64,000 nt of DNA from NCBI GenBank assembly GCA_030407085.1, contig JAQOWT010000026.1, forward strand, positions 1-64,000, written 5' to 3'. How positions within the stretch are numbered: position 1 is the first letter of the stretch; each line of letters opens with the position of its first letter. Positions 62,613 through 64,000 of this stretch are shown here, one piece after another. A program made the position numbers and the translations under genes. The notes under the pieces are model-generated. The model was not told the origin of the DNA and did no database searches. It saw nothing but the letters and a program-made list of their open reading frames with translations. Source of the stretch: Trichopria drosophilae (Eukaryota > Arthropoda > Insecta > Hymenoptera > Diapriidae).

Positions 62613-62613
62613 A

Positions 62614-62815
62614 CCCGAGTCAAATCAAAAAGAGATGACCAAAATTTGATCAATATCAGATCAAAATTAGATCAAAATCGGTCGTATTAGAAAATTATCT
62701 AAATGAGGTCCCAGTATTGAGACATTCCAGGACCAAAATTGGACGAGTTTTCGACCAAAATTAAATCATTTTTTTATCACATTAAATTTAAATAAATATT
62801 AAAAAAAAAAAAAAA
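62614..62815. repeat. Second CCCGAG-type terminus, back to back with element 2
   Basis: It starts CCCGAGTC one base after the CTCGGG end of element 2 and aligns in inverse orientation with the last 200 bp of element 2 (shared GATCAAAATCGGTC and GAGACATTCCAGGACCAAA-type text). It ends in an A run at 62801-62815, before the tRNA-like sequence. It is probably a fragment or small non-autonomous member. Confidence 0.65.
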
Positions 62816-62888
62816 TTCTCCCGAGAGGGATTCGAACTACTGTATTCTGGATAAGAGCCCTCGATCTTAGCCACTCACCTACACTTTT
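62816..62888 (-). repeat. tRNA-like sequence (pseudogene or SINE head)
   Basis: On the minus strand, TAGGTGAGTGG (62881-62871) resembles a Pol III A box. GTTCGAATCC (62837-62828) matches the B-box core. A T run directly downstream (reverse of 62801-62815) could serve as terminator. I could not pair a proper acceptor stem or assign an anticodon, so I do not call it a functional tRNA. Confidence 0.45.
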
Positions 62889-63160
62889 AGTTATGATATG
62901 ATTGACAAATAACAAATATTACATACCGCGATACGAAAAAAAAATATATAAAGAAATTACTTCTGTGCTGTAAGGTGTTTTAACGAATTACACATAAATT
63001 GAATAAAAAATAGAAGCAATATAAAAATAAAGAAAATTTTATTATCAATTTTCGACGTCAAAGGTTAGAAATGTGACGGAAATATTTGGCACCTTTTAAA
63101 TAACGCGTTTTTTCCAATAAATATATATTTTAGGGTACTTAATGTTTAATAAATAATTAC
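62889..63160. other. AT-rich sequence, nothing recognised
   Basis: No open frame, inverted repeat or known motif stands out. Confidence 0.5.
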
Positions 63161-63164
63161 CCGT

Positions 63165-63350
63165 ATAACACAAAGCTGCTATTGATCTCCCCCGGATTTC
63201 AATTTCAGAAGCTTCCTGGGAGCTCGCGCAATTGCTCTGTATGAGCTTTGTGGGAATTCCATACAACACAAAGCTGATGTAGAGCTCAATTTCATAAGTT
63301 CCCTGGGAGCTTGCTCAACTGCGCTGTACGAGCTCTATGGGAGTTCCGTC
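63165..63350. repeat. Two-copy diverged tandem duplication, unit about 83-95 bp
   Basis: Both copies contain ACACAAAGCTG, CAATTTCA, CCTGGGAGCT and a TGGGA.TTCC ending, with scattered differences. Function unknown. Confidence 0.65.
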
Positions 63351-63869
63351 GGTAATCTTTTATACATATATATAATATTACATGACTTTCATCATGAAAA
63401 CCGCGCTATGTTCCGGGCGAATTACGCGTTAAGAATTCATGTTGCGAATTTGCGATAGTTTCACTGATGTATTATATACATGTATGCAGATTAATGGCAG
63501 TTCATAAAATAAAATGAGGATCGAGAAAAGATTTGTAGAAGCATTCTACTGACTTATCGAAAACTGATGTACTTCCCGCATTTACTTCAAAACTTTCAAG
63601 AATTTCTTTCAATCAATGCCTTTCCATGTAGTATATACGCCGCGAACAAATATCTTTTGAAATTCGATATTGGGTTAGCATGTCGAACAAAATCAAGAGT
63701 CACATCATTTACACTAACGCGTCTTATAGTTCGCATTTTATTTTATCTAAATAATGCGTCATGTATAGGAAATGCCATAGAGTCGGCACAATTCGAACGG
63801 AAAATTGATTCCGAGCATAGAGTTCTTTTGTTTACACGGCCATCTTAAAGTCTTGAACGGTCTCTCGAA
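63351..63869. other. Sequence without recognised gene
   Basis: A 93-codon open frame (63567-63848) has no recognisable domain and no partner exon. I see no support for it as a gene. Confidence 0.4.
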
Positions 63870-63968
63870 AGAACAGTTTTTATCCGTTTCGAACGCCAGC
63901 CGAGTGACGGCGCTCAAGAGAGCAGTTTCTATCAGTTTCGAACACCCGTCGACTGGTGGTGCATCAAG
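63870..63968. repeat. Two-copy tandem repeat, unit about 49 bp
   Basis: CAGTTTTTATCCGTTTCGAA and CAGTTTCTATCAGTTTCGAA start two successive units that both continue into a CAAG-ending segment. More GC-rich than the surroundings. It may continue into a larger feature beyond the window. Confidence 0.55.
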
Positions 63969-64000
63969 TTTTCCGTTGAGTGCGTGTATTTTATGTATTT

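Noticed and set aside
62816..62888. Functional tRNA gene
   Set aside because: The B box is good, but the acceptor stem does not pair and no anticodon arm could be assigned.
63567..63848. 93-codon open frame
   Set aside because: No domain, no homologue within the window, no splice partner; its length is plausible by chance.

Overview
The window looks like insect genomic DNA, most likely hymenopteran (ant or wasp). It is AT-rich, has spliced genes with GT-AG introns, a non-LTR retrotransposon of R4/Dong type, and transposon proteins of a kind I associate with ant and wasp genomes. I cannot name the species. No host single-copy gene is recognisable: nearly everything is satellite DNA or mobile elements.

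Layout. (1) 1-26127 and 44989-48593: one tandem satellite array, monomer about 161 bp. (2) 26128-44988: an 18.9-kb DNA transposon (element 1) inserted in the satellite. Its ends are CCCGAG...CTCGGG and a 2-bp TG is duplicated at the insertion point. It is a giant inverted dimer: two near-identical 5.8-kb arms (26128-31939 and 39146-44988), each with a complete six-exon BEN-domain gene, flank a 7.2-kb unique centre. The centre holds a small coiled-coil gene with a CxxC motif (32273-32981, +) and an intact Tnp2-like (CACTA/EnSpm, CMC superfamily) transposase gene (33018-38840, -). (3) 48594-62612: element 2, an older relative with the same three genes in the order BEN(-), coiled-coil(+), transposase(+), imperfect inverted ends and clear decay (stops and frameshifts in the transposase, a stop in BEN). 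It is interrupted by (4) a full-length but broken R4/Dong-like retrotransposon (53109-57657, -), itself interrupted by a 5'-truncated copy of its own family. (5) 62613-64000: a second CCCGAG-type terminus back to back with element 2, a tRNA-like sequence, and short tandem duplications.

How the parts fit. I reconstructed both BEN genes, both coiled-coil genes and both transposase genes exon by exon from reading-frame phase. Intron phases match between elements, BEN exon 5 is 208 nt in both, and all reading frames stay open in element 1. The co-inherited trio, together with GATC-rich subterminal DNA at the ends, suggests a multi-protein transposon: Tnp2-like protein as catalyst, BEN protein as the end-binding factor (the role TnpA plays in plant CACTA elements), and the CxxC coiled-coil protein as a third component. 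The trio and the reciprocal gene content of the two halves of element 1 are the most interesting findings. The functional roles are inference.
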